Positions 8,626 through 18,120 of a stretch of DNA of 64,000 nt are shown piece after piece; position 1 is the first letter of the stretch, and every line of letters starts with the position of its first letter. The notes beneath the pieces were generated by a model. That model was not told the origin of the DNA. It saw only the letters and a program-made list of their open reading frames with translations, and searched no databases. Source of the stretch: Paludibacter sp. (GTDB taxonomy: Bacteria; Bacteroidota; Bacteroidia; Bacteroidales; Paludibacteraceae); NCBI RefSeq assembly GCF_009712605.1, contig NZ_WASO01000003.1:300523-364522 (forward strand), in the 5' to 3' direction. The position numbers were made by a program, and so were the translations under genes.

Positions 8626-10005
8626 TTATTTATTCTTTGCTATTTGTGCCATAAACTCAGCCTCTGCTACGATTTTATCGCCAACAAAGGCATAGCCTTT
8701 CATGGTAGCGCAACCGCGTCTGATAGGACTAATTAATTCGAGTCTGAATATTACGGTATCGCCAGGTACTACTTTTTGTCTGAATTTGACATTGTCAATC
8801 TTCATAAAGTATGTAGAATATAACTCGGGCTTCTCAACCTGATGTAAGATAAGCAGGCCTCCTGTTTGTGCCATCGCTTCAACCAATAAAACGCCGGGCA
8901 TTACAGGCTCATTGGGGAAATGCCCCATGAAAAAGGTCTCGTTGCTGGTCACATTCTTCAGTCCGATAACCACAGAATCTGTAATTTCCATCACTTTATC
9001 GACCATCAAAAACGGCCAGCGGTGAGGTAACATTTTCTTTATTTGGTTGATGTTAAGCACGGGCTCTTTGTTCGGGTCATACACAGGAGTTGGAACTTCC
9101 TGACGTTTGATTTCTTTGCGAATGACTTTTGCCAGTGCGGTGTTAATTTTATGACCCGGACGGGTTGCAATGACTTTGCCCTTGATAGGTTTTCCGATTA
9201 AAGCAAGATCGCCCATTACATCCAGTAATTTATGTCTGGCAGGCTCATTTTCAAACTGAAGAGGAGTGAGGTAGCCTAACTCATCCACTTTTTTATATGG
9301 ATGGTTGAGTAAGTCGGCAATACGGTTTAATTCTGTTTGCTCAATAGGCTCGTCGTAAATTACCAAGGCATTTTCGAGATCACCGCCCTTTATCAGATTC
9401 ATTTTGAGCAGTTGTTCCAGTTCGCGTACAAACACGAATGTTCTACAGGCTGCAATGTCTGTGGCGAAATCTTCCAGTTGATTAAGAACAGCATATTGAT
9501 TGCTTAGGATAGGAGATTTGAAGCCAATCATTGTCTGAACGCTGAAATGATCATCGGGCAGAATTACGATTGAGGAGTTGGTAGCCGGGTCAGTATATTC
9601 AATTTTCTTTTTTACAACAAAAAAGTCTTTATCAGCATCTTGTTCAACGATACCAACCGAATTAATTTTTTCGACGAAAAGTTTGGCGCTGCCATCCAAA
9701 ATCGGGAATTCAGGTGCGTTTACTTCCATCAGACAGTTGTCAATTCCAAAAGAAAAGAGAGCTGCCATGGCGTGTTCTATGGTGCTTACCTGAGCATCAC
9801 CATTTGAAAGAACAGTGCCGCGTGTGGTTTGTGTTACATATTCAGCCAAAGCCGGAATTATAGGCTGACCTTCTAAATCTATCCGTTTTATTTTACACCC
9901 ATGGTTTTCAGGGGCAGGAAAGAATGTGAGCTGAATGTCAACTCCTGTGTGAAGACCTTTCCCCTGAAGTGAAAAGGATCCTTTGAGCGATCTTTGTTTT
10001 GGCAT
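8626..10005 (-). CDS. lpxC/fabZ: Fused LpxC deacetylase / FabZ dehydratase
   Basis: This is a two-enzyme fusion of 459 residues. Residues 1 to about 305 are LpxC, the zinc deacetylase that commits the pathway to lipid A. It shows STIEHAMAAL and RHKLLDVMGDLAL with zinc-binding His/His/Asp positions. Residues about 320-459 are FabZ, the 3-hydroxyacyl-ACP dehydratase, with the active-site GHFPNEPVMPGVLLVEAMAQ. The fusion is a known Bacteroidetes trait that joins fatty-acid and lipid A supply in one chain. It is 14 bases after lpxD. Confidence 0.97.
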   Translation of the reverse strand: MPKQRSLKGSFSLQGKGLHTGVDIQLTFFPAPENHGCKIKRIDLEGQPIIPALAEYVTQTTRGTVLSNGDAQVSTIEHAMAALFSFGIDNCLMEVNAPEFPILDGSAKLFVEKINSVGIVEQDADKDFFVVKKKIEYTDPATNSSIVILPDDHFSVQTMIGFKSPILSNQYAVLNQLEDFATDIAACRTFVFVRELEQLLKMNLIKGGDLENALVIYDEPIEQTELNRIADLLNHPYKKVDELGYLTPLQFENEPARHKLLDVMGDLALIGKPIKGKVIATRPGHKINTALAKVIRKEIKRQEVPTPVYDPNKEPVLNINQIKKMLPHRWPFLMVDKVMEITDSVVIGLKNVTSNETFFMGHFPNEPVMPGVLLVEAMAQTGGLLILHQVEKPELYSTYFMKIDNVKFRQKVVPGDTVIFRLELISPIRRGCATMKGYAFVGDKIVAEAEFMAQIAKNK

Positions 10006-10019
10006 TTTTGGTTTGTTAG

Positions 10020-11066
10020 TTAGTCTGCTTTGATTTGATTGCGTAATTGTTCTATTTCCTTTTGCAAATTATTGATCGTGTTTGCAAGTTCCGGTAGTTT
10101 TTTGAAATAGACATACGATTTACTGAATTGCATGTGAGGCATTGCCGGAGAACCCAATAGTACTGAATTTTCTTTGACATTGCCAGTAATACCTGCTTGT
10201 GCTGAAATTTTTACTCCCTTCTCGATATGAAGGTGCCCCGGAATTCCTACCTGACCGCCAAACATACAATTAGGACCAATTTTTGTTGAGCCTGCAATGC
10301 CGGTTTGGGCGGCAATGACAGTATTTGATCCAACTTCAACATTATGCGCAATCTGAATGAGATTATCGAGTTTTACTCCTTTATGAATAATTGTAGATCC
10401 CATGGTTGCTCTGTCAACGGTTGTGTTGGCACCTATTTCGACATCACTTTCCAACACAACATTTCCAATTTGCGGAATCTTGTTGTAACTGCCATCTTCT
10501 GTAGGTGCAAAGCCAAAACCATCGGCGCCAATAACGGCTCCAGAGTGGATTACACAACGATCACTAATTACGCAATCGGCATAAATTTTGGCGCCGGCAT
10601 AAATGGTTACATCGTCTCCAATTTTTACGTTGTCACCAATGTAACTTTGCGGGTATATCTTCACACTTTTGCCCATTTTTACATTGTCACCAATGTAACT
10701 GAACGCTCCGATGTATGGATCAGCGCCAATCTCAGCAGATGCCGATACATATGATAACGGTTCAATCCCGCTTTTATTTTTCTTGAAGCTATCAACCAAC
10801 TGAAGTAATGATGCTAACGATTGGTATGCATTTTCAACTTTAATGAGAGTGGCGGAAATAGGCTTTTCCGGTACAAAATCAGTGTTTACAAGAATGATAG
10901 AAGCTTTGCAGTCGTAGATGAAATGACTGTATTTAGGGTTAGATAAAAATGATAGTGTTCCGGGAATACTATCATCTATTTTTGAAAGATTATTTACTTT
11001 GACATCGCGATCTCCAATAATTTCTCCGTGTAAGAAATCGGCAATTTGTTGTGCAGAAAATTCCAT
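10020..11066 (-). CDS. lpxD: UDP-3-O-acylglucosamine N-acyltransferase
   Basis: LpxD adds the second 3-hydroxyacyl chain, to the amino group made by LpxC. The 348-residue product has an N-terminal uridine-binding domain (to about residue 100), then a long left-handed beta-helix. [20 protein letters not shown] carries the catalytic His, and a C-terminal helix starts near residue 315. It is first in the lipid A gene set and is preceded by a promoter-like element at 11281-11288. Confidence 0.96.
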   Translation of the reverse strand: MEFSAQQIADFLHGEIIGDRDVKVNNLSKIDDSIPGTLSFLSNPKYSHFIYDCKASIILVNTDFVPEKPISATLIKVENAYQSLASLLQLVDSFKKNKSGIEPLSYVSASAEIGADPYIGAFSYIGDNVKMGKSVKIYPQSYIGDNVKIGDDVTIYAGAKIYADCVISDRCVIHSGAVIGADGFGFAPTEDGSYNKIPQIGNVVLESDVEIGANTTVDRATMGSTIIHKGVKLDNLIQIAHNVEVGSNTVIAAQTGIAGSTKIGPNCMFGGQVGIPGHLHIEKGVKISAQAGITGNVKENSVLLGSPAMPHMQFSKSYVYFKKLPELANTINNLQKEIEQLRNQIKAD

Positions 11067-11280
11067 TCGTCTATATTTTTGAGAGTGTTAGGACAAAATT
11101 CTAACGTTTTTTGTCCTTGTCTTAAGCTACAGCACATCTTTAATTAGATGCTGAACTTATACAATTCGTTGCATCACTAACTGAATTTTGTTCACTTTTT
11201 TGAGTAATACTTTCAACAGAGTAATGATGGCTCGCCCCATTTTAGAGGGGATTTTAACAATTAAGTTAAAATAAAGCGTG

Positions 11281-11288
11281 CAAAGATA
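11281..11288 (-). promoter_or_regulatory. Candidate -7 element for the lpxD operon
   Basis: Read on the minus strand this is TATCTTTG, a perfect match to the Bacteroidetes TAnnTTTG -7 element. It would give a leader of about 205 bases before lpxD. No clear -33 element is visible. Confidence 0.45.
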
Positions 11289-11537
11289 TGAACATTAATT
11301 GGAATGAGCTATATTTTTTCTATAAAATATATCAATAAGATATTGAAAATTAGTTGTATATGTCAATTGATTTAGTCCTGTGTAGGTTATGCCGTCTCTC
11401 CGTAATTGGCACGCAAACAGGACTTTGATATTTAATATAACTGAATTTTATTGTTGCGAAGGATTGCTGAAATAGTGATTGAGTCGTCAAAGAAGAAGAA
11501 ATGGAGATACAGGTAGAGTTCTTAACGGAAAAATAGC

Positions 11538-11545
11538 TACTTTTG
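11538..11545 (+). promoter_or_regulatory. Candidate -7 element for the PASTA-protein operon
   Basis: TACTTTTG matches TAnnTTTG exactly and lies 30 bases before the ATG at 11575. The -33 region is weak. Confidence 0.55.
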
Positions 11546-11574
11546 TAGGATAAAATATACACTTCCCTAACGCT

Positions 11575-12480
11575 ATGGATAAGAAGCACTTTTCTCAATT
11601 TCTTGGTTTTATAAAAGGCAGTTTGATTCTGAAAAACGTGTTTTACGCAGCAACGATACTCGTTGCCTTATTGATGTTCGTCCTTTTTATGCTTCAATTC
11701 TACACTCACCATGGAGAGGCAGAGACCGTACCGAATTTGTGTGGTTTGAAACTGGAAGATGCAGCAAAGTTGCTGGATAATAGGGGAATGCAGTATCAGG
11801 TGATAGACTCGGTATATAAGCCGGACAAAGCTCCGGGTATGGTTATGGAGCAATCTCCTATTGGTGGATCTAAGATAAAATCGTATCGAAGTATTTACAT
11901 AACGATTAATGCCAAAATGCCTCCGGGTGTTGCATTGCCCGATGTGCGCGATCTGTCTTTACGCCATGCACAATCGTTGTTGGAAAGCATGGGAATTAAA
12001 GTGATGGGAGTTGAATATGTGCCATCGGAATACAGCGATTTGGTGCGAGATATAAAATATAACGGTCAGACTTTGACTCCGGGGCAGAAGATACCGGCGG
12101 GCAGTGGTGTGATACTTGTGGTTGGACGAACATCTACGGATGAAGACGGAAATCAGTTGATGCCTGATGTGCAGTCACTGACATTGGAACAAGCTACCCG
12201 GTTGATAAATAGCCACATGCTTTCTATCGGGGCAACAAATTTTGATGTGGAACCAACAAATGAACAGGATAAGGCGAATTATATTGTATATAAGCAATCG
12301 CCGGCAGCTAATGACTCTGTTCCTTCCGGTAAAGCTATTACTCTTTGGTTGACAAAGGAAAAAGGTAAAGTTGCTACAGAGGATGTTTCGACACCTGCTC
12401 CTGCAAAAACAACTCCGGCAGTAGCTCCCAAAAAGGAAGAAAAAAAGAAAAAGAAGGAAGATATTGAAAAATTCTTCTGA
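11575..12480 (+). CDS. Membrane-anchored PASTA-domain protein
   Basis: The 301-residue protein has one membrane segment (about residues 20-40) after a short cytoplasmic N-terminus. Three PASTA repeats follow, starting near residues 50, 120 and 195 (for example ETVPNLCGLKLEDAAKLL and MPDVQSLTLEQATRLI). The tail is Ala/Pro then Lys/Glu-rich. PASTA domains bind cell-wall peptides or act as spacers in wall-synthesis proteins. There is no kinase domain. It is 9 bases upstream of the RluD-type gene, an arrangement common in Bacteroidetes; the exact role is unknown. Confidence 0.85.
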   Translation: MDKKHFSQFLGFIKGSLILKNVFYAATILVALLMFVLFMLQFYTHHGEAETVPNLCGLKLEDAAKLLDNRGMQYQVIDSVYKPDKAPGMVMEQSPIGGSKIKSYRSIYITINAKMPPGVALPDVRDLSLRHAQSLLESMGIKVMGVEYVPSEYSDLVRDIKYNGQTLTPGQKIPAGSGVILVVGRTSTDEDGNQLMPDVQSLTLEQATRLINSHMLSIGATNFDVEPTNEQDKANYIVYKQSPAANDSVPSGKAITLWLTKEKGKVATEDVSTPAPAKTTPAVAPKKEEKKKKKEDIEKFF

Positions 12481-12489
12481 CAAATCTGA

Positions 12490-13578
12490 ATGTCAATATC
12501 CCGGATTATGACCAATGATTTTGAAGTTGATCAAGACGAATTGGATGAACTGGACGAAACTCCGGGGCAAGAACTTTTTGAGCATTTTCGTTTTGTTGCA
12601 GATAAAGGTCAAACCTTAGTACGTATAGACAAATTTCTGGTTGACAGAATCCAGAATGTTTCCCGGAATCGCATTCAGGATGCAGCATCAGCCGGAGCAA
12701 TTCTGGTCAATGGCACTGCGGTAAAATCGAACTACCGTGTCAAGCCCAATGACATTATTTCCATCATGATGACACACCCGCCACGTGATGTAGAAATAAC
12801 TCCCGAAAATATTCCTCTAAATATTGTTTACGAAGATGATAGCCTGTTGGTTGTAAATAAACCTGCGGGCTTGGTTGTGCATCCGGGACACGGGAACTTT
12901 GATGGTACGTTGCTCAACGCCTTGGCCTATTACATGAAGGATAATCCTCGCTTCAATCCTAATGATCCACGGTTGGGACTGGTTCACCGGATCGATAAAG
13001 ATACCTCCGGACTATTGGTGATTGCGAAGACCGAGGAGGCAAAAACGTTGCTGGGAGCACAGTTTTTTCATAAAACAACCAAACGACTTTATTGGGCTTT
13101 AGTGTGGGGAACTGTTGAGAATGACAACGGAACTATTGTCGGCCATGTTGGCAGGAGTATCAGGGATCGGCAAAAAATGGATGTATTCCCCGACGGTGAA
13201 TATGGTAAGCACGCGGTTACTCATTATCGGGTGTTGGAACGCCTGGGTTATGTGACACTAGTGGAATGCAGGCTCGAAACGGGAAGGACACATCAGATTC
13301 GTGCCCATATGAAGTATATCGGACATCCTCTTTTTAACGATGAGCGATATGGAGGACATGAAATTTTGAAAGGGACCCAATTTGCAAAGTATAAACAATT
13401 TGTGAAGAACTGTTTTGAAGTATGCCCTCGACAGGCGCTTCATGCTAAAACGTTGGGCTTTGTACATCCGGTCACCAAGGAAGAGATGTATTTTGATAGT
13501 GACATACCCGAAGACATGCAACAAGTGTTGGAGAGATGGAGGGTATACATTGCAGGAAGAGATTCGCAGATTAATTAA
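12490..13578 (+). CDS. RluA/RluD-family 23S rRNA pseudouridine synthase
   Basis: This enzyme converts uridines in large-subunit rRNA to pseudouridine. The 362-residue protein has an acidic N-terminus, an S4-like RNA-binding domain (about residues 40-105, IDKFLVDRIQNVSRNRIQDA), then the catalytic domain with HRIDKDTSGLLVIAKT, where the Asp is the catalytic residue, and RTHQIRAHMKYIGHPLFND. The first methionines are close together; the ATG at 12514 is an alternative start. RluD itself is the most likely orthologue, but RluA-type paralogues cannot be excluded. Confidence 0.93.
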   Translation: MSISRIMTNDFEVDQDELDELDETPGQELFEHFRFVADKGQTLVRIDKFLVDRIQNVSRNRIQDAASAGAILVNGTAVKSNYRVKPNDIISIMMTHPPRDVEITPENIPLNIVYEDDSLLVVNKPAGLVVHPGHGNFDGTLLNALAYYMKDNPRFNPNDPRLGLVHRIDKDTSGLLVIAKTEEAKTLLGAQFFHKTTKRLYWALVWGTVENDNGTIVGHVGRSIRDRQKMDVFPDGEYGKHAVTHYRVLERLGYVTLVECRLETGRTHQIRAHMKYIGHPLFNDERYGGHEILKGTQFAKYKQFVKNCFEVCPRQALHAKTLGFVHPVTKEEMYFDSDIPEDMQQVLERWRVYIAGRDSQIN

Positions 13579-13587
13579 TTCAATCTT

Positions 13588-14835
13588 TTGATGCATTATT
13601 TTGGCACTATGAGAAACAAGCGAAAAATAATAAATGATCCTGTTTTCGGTTTTATTAATATACCGACCGAACTTCTGTATGATCTGATTCAGCACCCTTA
13701 TTTACAACGATTATCCCGTATAAAACAGTTGGGAATGTCGTCGTTTGTTTATCCCGGGACGCAACATACCCGGTTTCAACATTCTTTAGGTGCAATGTAC
13801 CTGATGGGCGAAGCAATAACTCAGTTGCGCCAGTTAGGTTATGAAATAAACAAGGAAGACTGTGAAGGTGCATTGGCTGCCATTTTGTTGCACGATATTG
13901 GGCATGCTCCTTTTTCGCATGTACTTGAAAATAGTTTAGTATCAGATATTTCGCATGAAGAAATCTCTTTGTTGATGATGCAGCAGATCAATAAAGAGGA
14001 AAACGGAAAACTTGATAATGCGTTGAAGATATTTCATGGCACGCATCCTCATGTGTTTTTGCATCAATTGGTTTCTGGTCAGTTAGATGTTGACAGGTTG
14101 GATTACCTGCGTCGCGACAGTTTTTATTCTGGTGTAACGGAAGGAACCATCGGCTCCGATCGGATCATCAAAATGATGGACTTGTACAAAGGGCGTTTGG
14201 TAGTACAGGAAAAAGGAATATATTCTATTGAAAAGTTCCTGATGGCCAGACGTTTGATGTATTGGCAGGTGTATCTGCACAAAACGTCTATTGCAGCCGA
14301 AAAACTGATGATTTATGCCCTGACAAGAGCAAAAGAACTTGCAATGGAAGGTCAGGAACTGTTTGCTTCTCCTTCGCTTCATTTCTTTTTGTATAACTCG
14401 ATATCTAAGAAAGATTTCTTTCAACGTCCGGAAGTGCTAGAAAACTATGCTTTGTTGGATGATAGCGATATTCTGTCGGCCATGAAAGTTTGGATGAATC
14501 ATTCGGATGTGGTTCTTTCTAATTTAAGTAGCGGTTTTATCAACAGGCGCTTGTTTAAGGTAAAAGTACTTGAGCAGCCGCTTTCCAGGCAAGAGTGTAA
14601 TGAATTAAATGCTCAATATCAGGAGCATTTTGGCATTTCGGAACACGATGCGAATTATTTTTGGGCAGTAGAAGAGGTTGCTAATGAGGCCTACAGTCCG
14701 AATGAAGCAGGAATTCAGATAAAATATAATAATGGGGATGTGAAGGACATTACCGAAGCATCCGATATGTTTAACCTGCAGGTACTAAGCAAAGAGGTGA
14801 AAAAGTACTATCTCTGCTACTGGCCTGTTTATTAA
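13588..14835 (+). CDS. HD-domain phosphohydrolase (dNTPase-like)
   Basis: The 415-residue protein has the HD-superfamily metal site: HTRFQHSLGAMYL, LLHDIGHAPFSHVLE and, further on, HQLVSGQLDVDRLDYLRRD. This pattern is that of the YdhJ/SAMHD1-like deoxynucleotide or nucleotide phosphohydrolases. The true start may be the ATG at 13609 (MRNKRK), which gives a more typical N-terminus. Substrate is not known. It sits in a plus-strand run with rluD-type and dehydrogenase genes. Confidence 0.88.
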   Translation: MMHYFGTMRNKRKIINDPVFGFINIPTELLYDLIQHPYLQRLSRIKQLGMSSFVYPGTQHTRFQHSLGAMYLMGEAITQLRQLGYEINKEDCEGALAAILLHDIGHAPFSHVLENSLVSDISHEEISLLMMQQINKEENGKLDNALKIFHGTHPHVFLHQLVSGQLDVDRLDYLRRDSFYSGVTEGTIGSDRIIKMMDLYKGRLVVQEKGIYSIEKFLMARRLMYWQVYLHKTSIAAEKLMIYALTRAKELAMEGQELFASPSLHFFLYNSISKKDFFQRPEVLENYALLDDSDILSAMKVWMNHSDVVLSNLSSGFINRRLFKVKVLEQPLSRQECNELNAQYQEHFGISEHDANYFWAVEEVANEAYSPNEAGIQIKYNNGDVKDITEASDMFNLQVLSKEVKKYYLCYWPVY

Positions 14836-14844
14836 TTAGGAAAA

Positions 14845-15603
14845 ATGAACGCATTTATAACCGGAACAACAGCGGGTTTTGGGAAAGCAATTGCATTGCG
14901 ATTGGCTAAGTTGGGCTACAACGTGATAATTACCGGTCGGAGAAAAGAACGCCTCGACTCACTGGCCGAAACCCTGCGAAATGAATTTTCGGTGAATGTT
15001 TTGCCCCTTTGTTTCGACATTCGGGACAAGGAAGCCTGCCGCCAGGCGGTGGAAAGCCTGCCTGCTGAATGGCAAAAGATTGACATTCTTGTAAACAATG
15101 CCGGTTTGGCCTCGGGTTCGGCTCCTTTTAACGAATTCGACATCGAAGATTGGGACAAAATGGTAGATACCAACGTGAAGGGATTGCTTTACATCAGTCG
15201 TTATATTACCCCTTTGATGGTGGCTGCAAAATCAGGACATATCATCAACCTGTCGTCGATTGCCGGACGCGAAGTGTATCCTTCTGGCAACGTGTACTGC
15301 GCCACAAAACATGCCGTGAACGCAATTACTCAGGGTATGCGCATCGATATGCTGAAGCACAATATTAAGGTGAGTTCCATCTCTCCGGGTGCTGCCGAAA
15401 CCGAATTTTCGCTGGTGCGTTTTCACGGCGATCAGGCGAAGGCCGATGCCGTTTATCAGGGTCTTACTCCGCTCAATGCCGAGGATATTGCCGATGCGGT
15501 GGAATACATCGTCACACGCCCGGCTCATGTCAATATCAACGATATTTTTATAACTCCTGCCCGTCAGGCAAATACCTACGTGTACAACCGGACTGACGAG
15601 TAA
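14845..15603 (+). CDS. Short-chain dehydrogenase (YdfG-like)
   Basis: This is a classical SDR of 252 residues. The Rossmann glycine motif TGTTAGFGKAIALRLAK is at the N-terminus, NNAGL near residue 86, the catalytic Ser in INLSSIAGREVYPSG and the Tyr-x-x-x-Lys as YCATKHA. The sequence is closest in style to the YdfG group, NADP-dependent dehydrogenases of 3-hydroxy acids such as serine or 3-hydroxypropionate; that assignment is inferred from family knowledge. It is 9 bases after the HD gene and 16 before relA. Confidence 0.9.
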   Translation: MNAFITGTTAGFGKAIALRLAKLGYNVIITGRRKERLDSLAETLRNEFSVNVLPLCFDIRDKEACRQAVESLPAEWQKIDILVNNAGLASGSAPFNEFDIEDWDKMVDTNVKGLLYISRYITPLMVAAKSGHIINLSSIAGREVYPSGNVYCATKHAVNAITQGMRIDMLKHNIKVSSISPGAAETEFSLVRFHGDQAKADAVYQGLTPLNAEDIADAVEYIVTRPAHVNINDIFITPARQANTYVYNRTDE

Positions 15604-15619
15604 AAAACCGAGTCTCATT

Positions 15620-17833
15620 ATGGTACAGCCATTAGTAATTCCGGAAAAAGAGAGGCGAGAAGTTGCGCGGCATTATCGTGAAATGCTGCGTGCAGTCGAT
15701 AATATCCTAACACAAGAGGATATTAAATTGTCGCGTCAATGGATGTATCAGTCGATTGCAAAAATGCTGGAAAAGGGCGAAGTGATGCCCACGCGCCGTG
15801 TGATCAAGCACCTGAGGATGGCTCAGGTTTTGGTCAATGAATTCGGACTGGGACGTTCTGCTATTTTGGCTACGATATTGTATGATAGTTTGCTGGCAGG
15901 TTCCGAAACTCTCGAATCGATAGAAAAGCAGTTTGGCCCTTCGGTCTCTATTATCGTTCACGGCTTGTGTCGTGCTCAAGATTTGTATGAGCGTAACAGC
16001 GCCATCGAAACCGAAAATTTCCGCCAGTTGTTGCTCACCTTTGCCGAAGACATGCGGGTGATCCTTATCATGATTGCCGATCGTCTGGATACAATGCGGA
16101 CGCTCCGCGATCATGCCGATGACGAAGTGAGGTTGAAGGTGGCACACGAAGCATCTAATCTCTATGCGCCGCTGGCTCACCGTATGGGGTTATATGCCAT
16201 CAAAACCGAACTGGAAGACCTTTCGCTCAAATATTCGAATCCTCAGATATACAAGGAAATTGCCCATAAGCTCAACGAAACCAAGCGGTCGCGCGATCAA
16301 TACATTGCGTCGTTTATCGAGCCGGTGAAGAAAAAGCTCGAAGATGCCGGTTTTAAGTTCGACATCAAAGGGAGAACCAAGTCGATTCACTCGATTTGGA
16401 ACAAGATGAAAAAGCAGAACACTCCTTTCGAGAATATCTACGATTTGTTTGCGATTCGCATTATTCTTGATACTCCTGTTGAGAAAGAAAAGTCGGAGTG
16501 CTGGCAGGTCTATTCCATCGTGACGGACATGTATATGCCCAATCCCAAGCGTTTGCGCGATTGGCTTTCCATTCCCAAATCTAACGGCTATGAATCGTTG
16601 CATATCACGGTGATGGGCAATGAGGGCAAATGGGTGGAGGTGCAGATTCGTACCCGCCGCATGGACGAAATTGCCGAAAAAGGGGTGGCAGCTCATTGGA
16701 AATACAAAGGCATTAAAAGTGAATCGAGTGGTATGGACGAATGGTTGAAGAACCTGCGTACCATCCTCGAAAATCCCGAGATGAACTCCAAAGAGGTGAT
16801 GGATAACTTCAAGCTCAACCTCTACGACGACGATGTGTTTGTGTTTACGCCCAACGGCGATCTTCATAAATTGAAAAAAGGAGCTACCGTGCTCGACTTT
16901 GCCTTCGCTATTCACTCGGGACTGGGGTGCCGCTGCGTGGGTGCCAAGGTAGGTGGACGGAATGTCCCGTTGAAATATGTTCTACTCAACGGTGATCAGG
17001 TGGAGATTCTTACTTCGGCCAATCAATCGCCCAAAAGAGACTGGTTGAATATTGCGGTCACTTCTAAAGCTCGTACCAAGATTAAGCAGTCGCTCAAGGA
17101 AGAAGAGAACAAAGCCGCCGATTTGGGTCGTGAGGCTTTGCAACGCCGCATGAAGAACCGCAAGATGGAATTTGACGAAGCACAGATCATGAAGCTGGCG
17201 CGTAAGCACGGATTTAAGTTCGTGTCCGAATTCTATCAGGCCATCTCTTATGAAAGGTTGGATGTAATTGATCTTTGTGAAGAACTTGTCGAACTTGACA
17301 AGCACGAAGAGACACCTGAACTGGCCGCATTGCGTAGTGTGGATAACTTTTCGAAGCAGACCGACCTCGAAAAAATCACTTCTGAGAACGATGTGCTGGT
17401 GATCGGCGACAATGTGAAGAATGTGCAGTATTCGCTTGCTAAATGCTGTAACCCTATTTATGGCGACAATGTATTCGGCTTTGTTTCGGTAACGGGAGGA
17501 ATTAAAATTCACCGCGACGACTGCCCCAATGCTTCGCAGTTGAAGGAGAAGTTTGATTACCGCATTATCGATGTGAAATGGGCCGGCAAATCGGGTAAAT
17601 TCGACCTTGCTACCCTGCGTATTGTTGGCAAAGACGATATCGGCATTGTAAGCAACATCACTTCGGTTATCTCCAAGGAAAACAGGGTGCAGATGCGCTC
17701 TATATCCGTCAATTCGCACGACGGTATGTTTGAGGGGACCATTACCGTGATGGTAAGCGACGTAGCTCAACTCTCCCAGTTGATAAAGAAACTGCAAGGT
17801 GTCAAAGGCGTGATCCGTGCAGAACGTCTTTAA
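15620..17833 (+). CDS. relA: RelA/SpoT-family ppGpp synthetase with degraded hydrolase site
   Basis: This is a long RelA/SpoT homologue of 737 residues. The N-terminal HD-type domain (to about residue 190) keeps ADRLDTMRTL, but the HDxxED motif is Y88-D89-S-L-L-A93-G94, so hydrolysis is probably lost. The synthetase domain looks intact: GRTKSIHSIWNKM, YDLFAIRII, SNGYESLHITV and the catalytic Glu of WVEVQIRTRRMDEIAEKG. A TGS domain (VFTPNGDLHKL) and a C-terminal ACT domain follow. It is the last gene of its plus-strand run, before a terminator. Confidence 0.95.
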   Translation: MVQPLVIPEKERREVARHYREMLRAVDNILTQEDIKLSRQWMYQSIAKMLEKGEVMPTRRVIKHLRMAQVLVNEFGLGRSAILATILYDSLLAGSETLESIEKQFGPSVSIIVHGLCRAQDLYERNSAIETENFRQLLLTFAEDMRVILIMIADRLDTMRTLRDHADDEVRLKVAHEASNLYAPLAHRMGLYAIKTELEDLSLKYSNPQIYKEIAHKLNETKRSRDQYIASFIEPVKKKLEDAGFKFDIKGRTKSIHSIWNKMKKQNTPFENIYDLFAIRIILDTPVEKEKSECWQVYSIVTDMYMPNPKRLRDWLSIPKSNGYESLHITVMGNEGKWVEVQIRTRRMDEIAEKGVAAHWKYKGIKSESSGMDEWLKNLRTILENPEMNSKEVMDNFKLNLYDDDVFVFTPNGDLHKLKKGATVLDFAFAIHSGLGCRCVGAKVGGRNVPLKYVLLNGDQVEILTSANQSPKRDWLNIAVTSKARTKIKQSLKEEENKAADLGREALQRRMKNRKMEFDEAQIMKLARKHGFKFVSEFYQAISYERLDVIDLCEELVELDKHEETPELAALRSVDNFSKQTDLEKITSENDVLVIGDNVKNVQYSLAKCCNPIYGDNVFGFVSVTGGIKIHRDDCPNASQLKEKFDYRIIDVKWAGKSGKFDLATLRIVGKDDIGIVSNITSVISKENRVQMRSISVNSHDGMFEGTITVMVSDVAQLSQLIKKLQGVKGVIRAERL

Positions 17834-17860
17834 TTAAGGATATACAATACAATACTAAAA

Positions 17861-17890
17861 AAGAGCAGACTTTCGGGTCTGCTCTTTTCT
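17861..17890 (+). terminator. Terminator after relA
   Basis: AAGAGCAGAC pairs with GTCTGCTCTT across the loop TTTCGG, followed by TTCT. It lies 27 bases after the relA stop. Confidence 0.88.
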
Positions 17891-17905
17891 GTTAATTATA
17901 CCCCG

Positions 17906-18034
17906 GCTGCCGCACGAGTCCCCTCGTGTGGCCATACCCTGTCTTCCTCATTTTGCTGACCAGCTATTACTGTTTCGTCTTTGCTCCACCGTATGGTTTG
18001 ACCACACGATACGCTGCGCTAATCGTGCGGCAGC
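17906..18034. repeat. Nested palindromic element of about 129 bp
   Basis: The outer 12-bp arms are perfect: GCTGCCGCACGA (17906-17917) and its reverse complement (18023-18034). Each arm contains a second block: TCGTGTGG (17924-17931) is inverted at 18002-18009 and CCATAC (17932-17937) at 17991-17996. CACGA and TCGTG also let each arm fold on itself. The unit lies between two terminators and has no open reading frame. It looks like a small non-autonomous mobile palindrome or a structured RNA; which one is not decidable here. Confidence 0.7.
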
Positions 18035-18063
18035 GGGAGCATATCCTGATCTGATCCGAGATG

Positions 18064-18106
18064 AAAAAATAAGCCCTCATGCGGAAAGCATGAGGGCTTA
18101 TTTTTT
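18064..18106. terminator. Bidirectional terminator before the M23 peptidase gene end
   Basis: A long perfect stem (AATAAGCCCTCATGC paired with GCATGAGGGCTTATT, extended by A/T pairs) closes the 5-base loop GGAAA. It lies just downstream of the minus-strand M23 peptidase gene and has T-runs on both strands. Confidence 0.9.
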
Positions 18107-18120
18107 ATTGCTTTACCAAA

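Larger units (their letters stand above)
11067..11574. other. Divergent promoter region, lpxD / PASTA protein
   Basis: This 508-base AT-rich region has no gene I can support. It contains a -7 element for each direction. A short CCCC/GGGG hairpin (11235-11250) lies in what would be the lpxD leader. Confidence 0.6.

Noticed and set aside
16982-17797. Long minus-strand open frame of 271 residues
   Set aside because: It is fully inside relA on the other strand, with a His/Phe-rich, non-protein-like composition. It is a shadow of the real gene.
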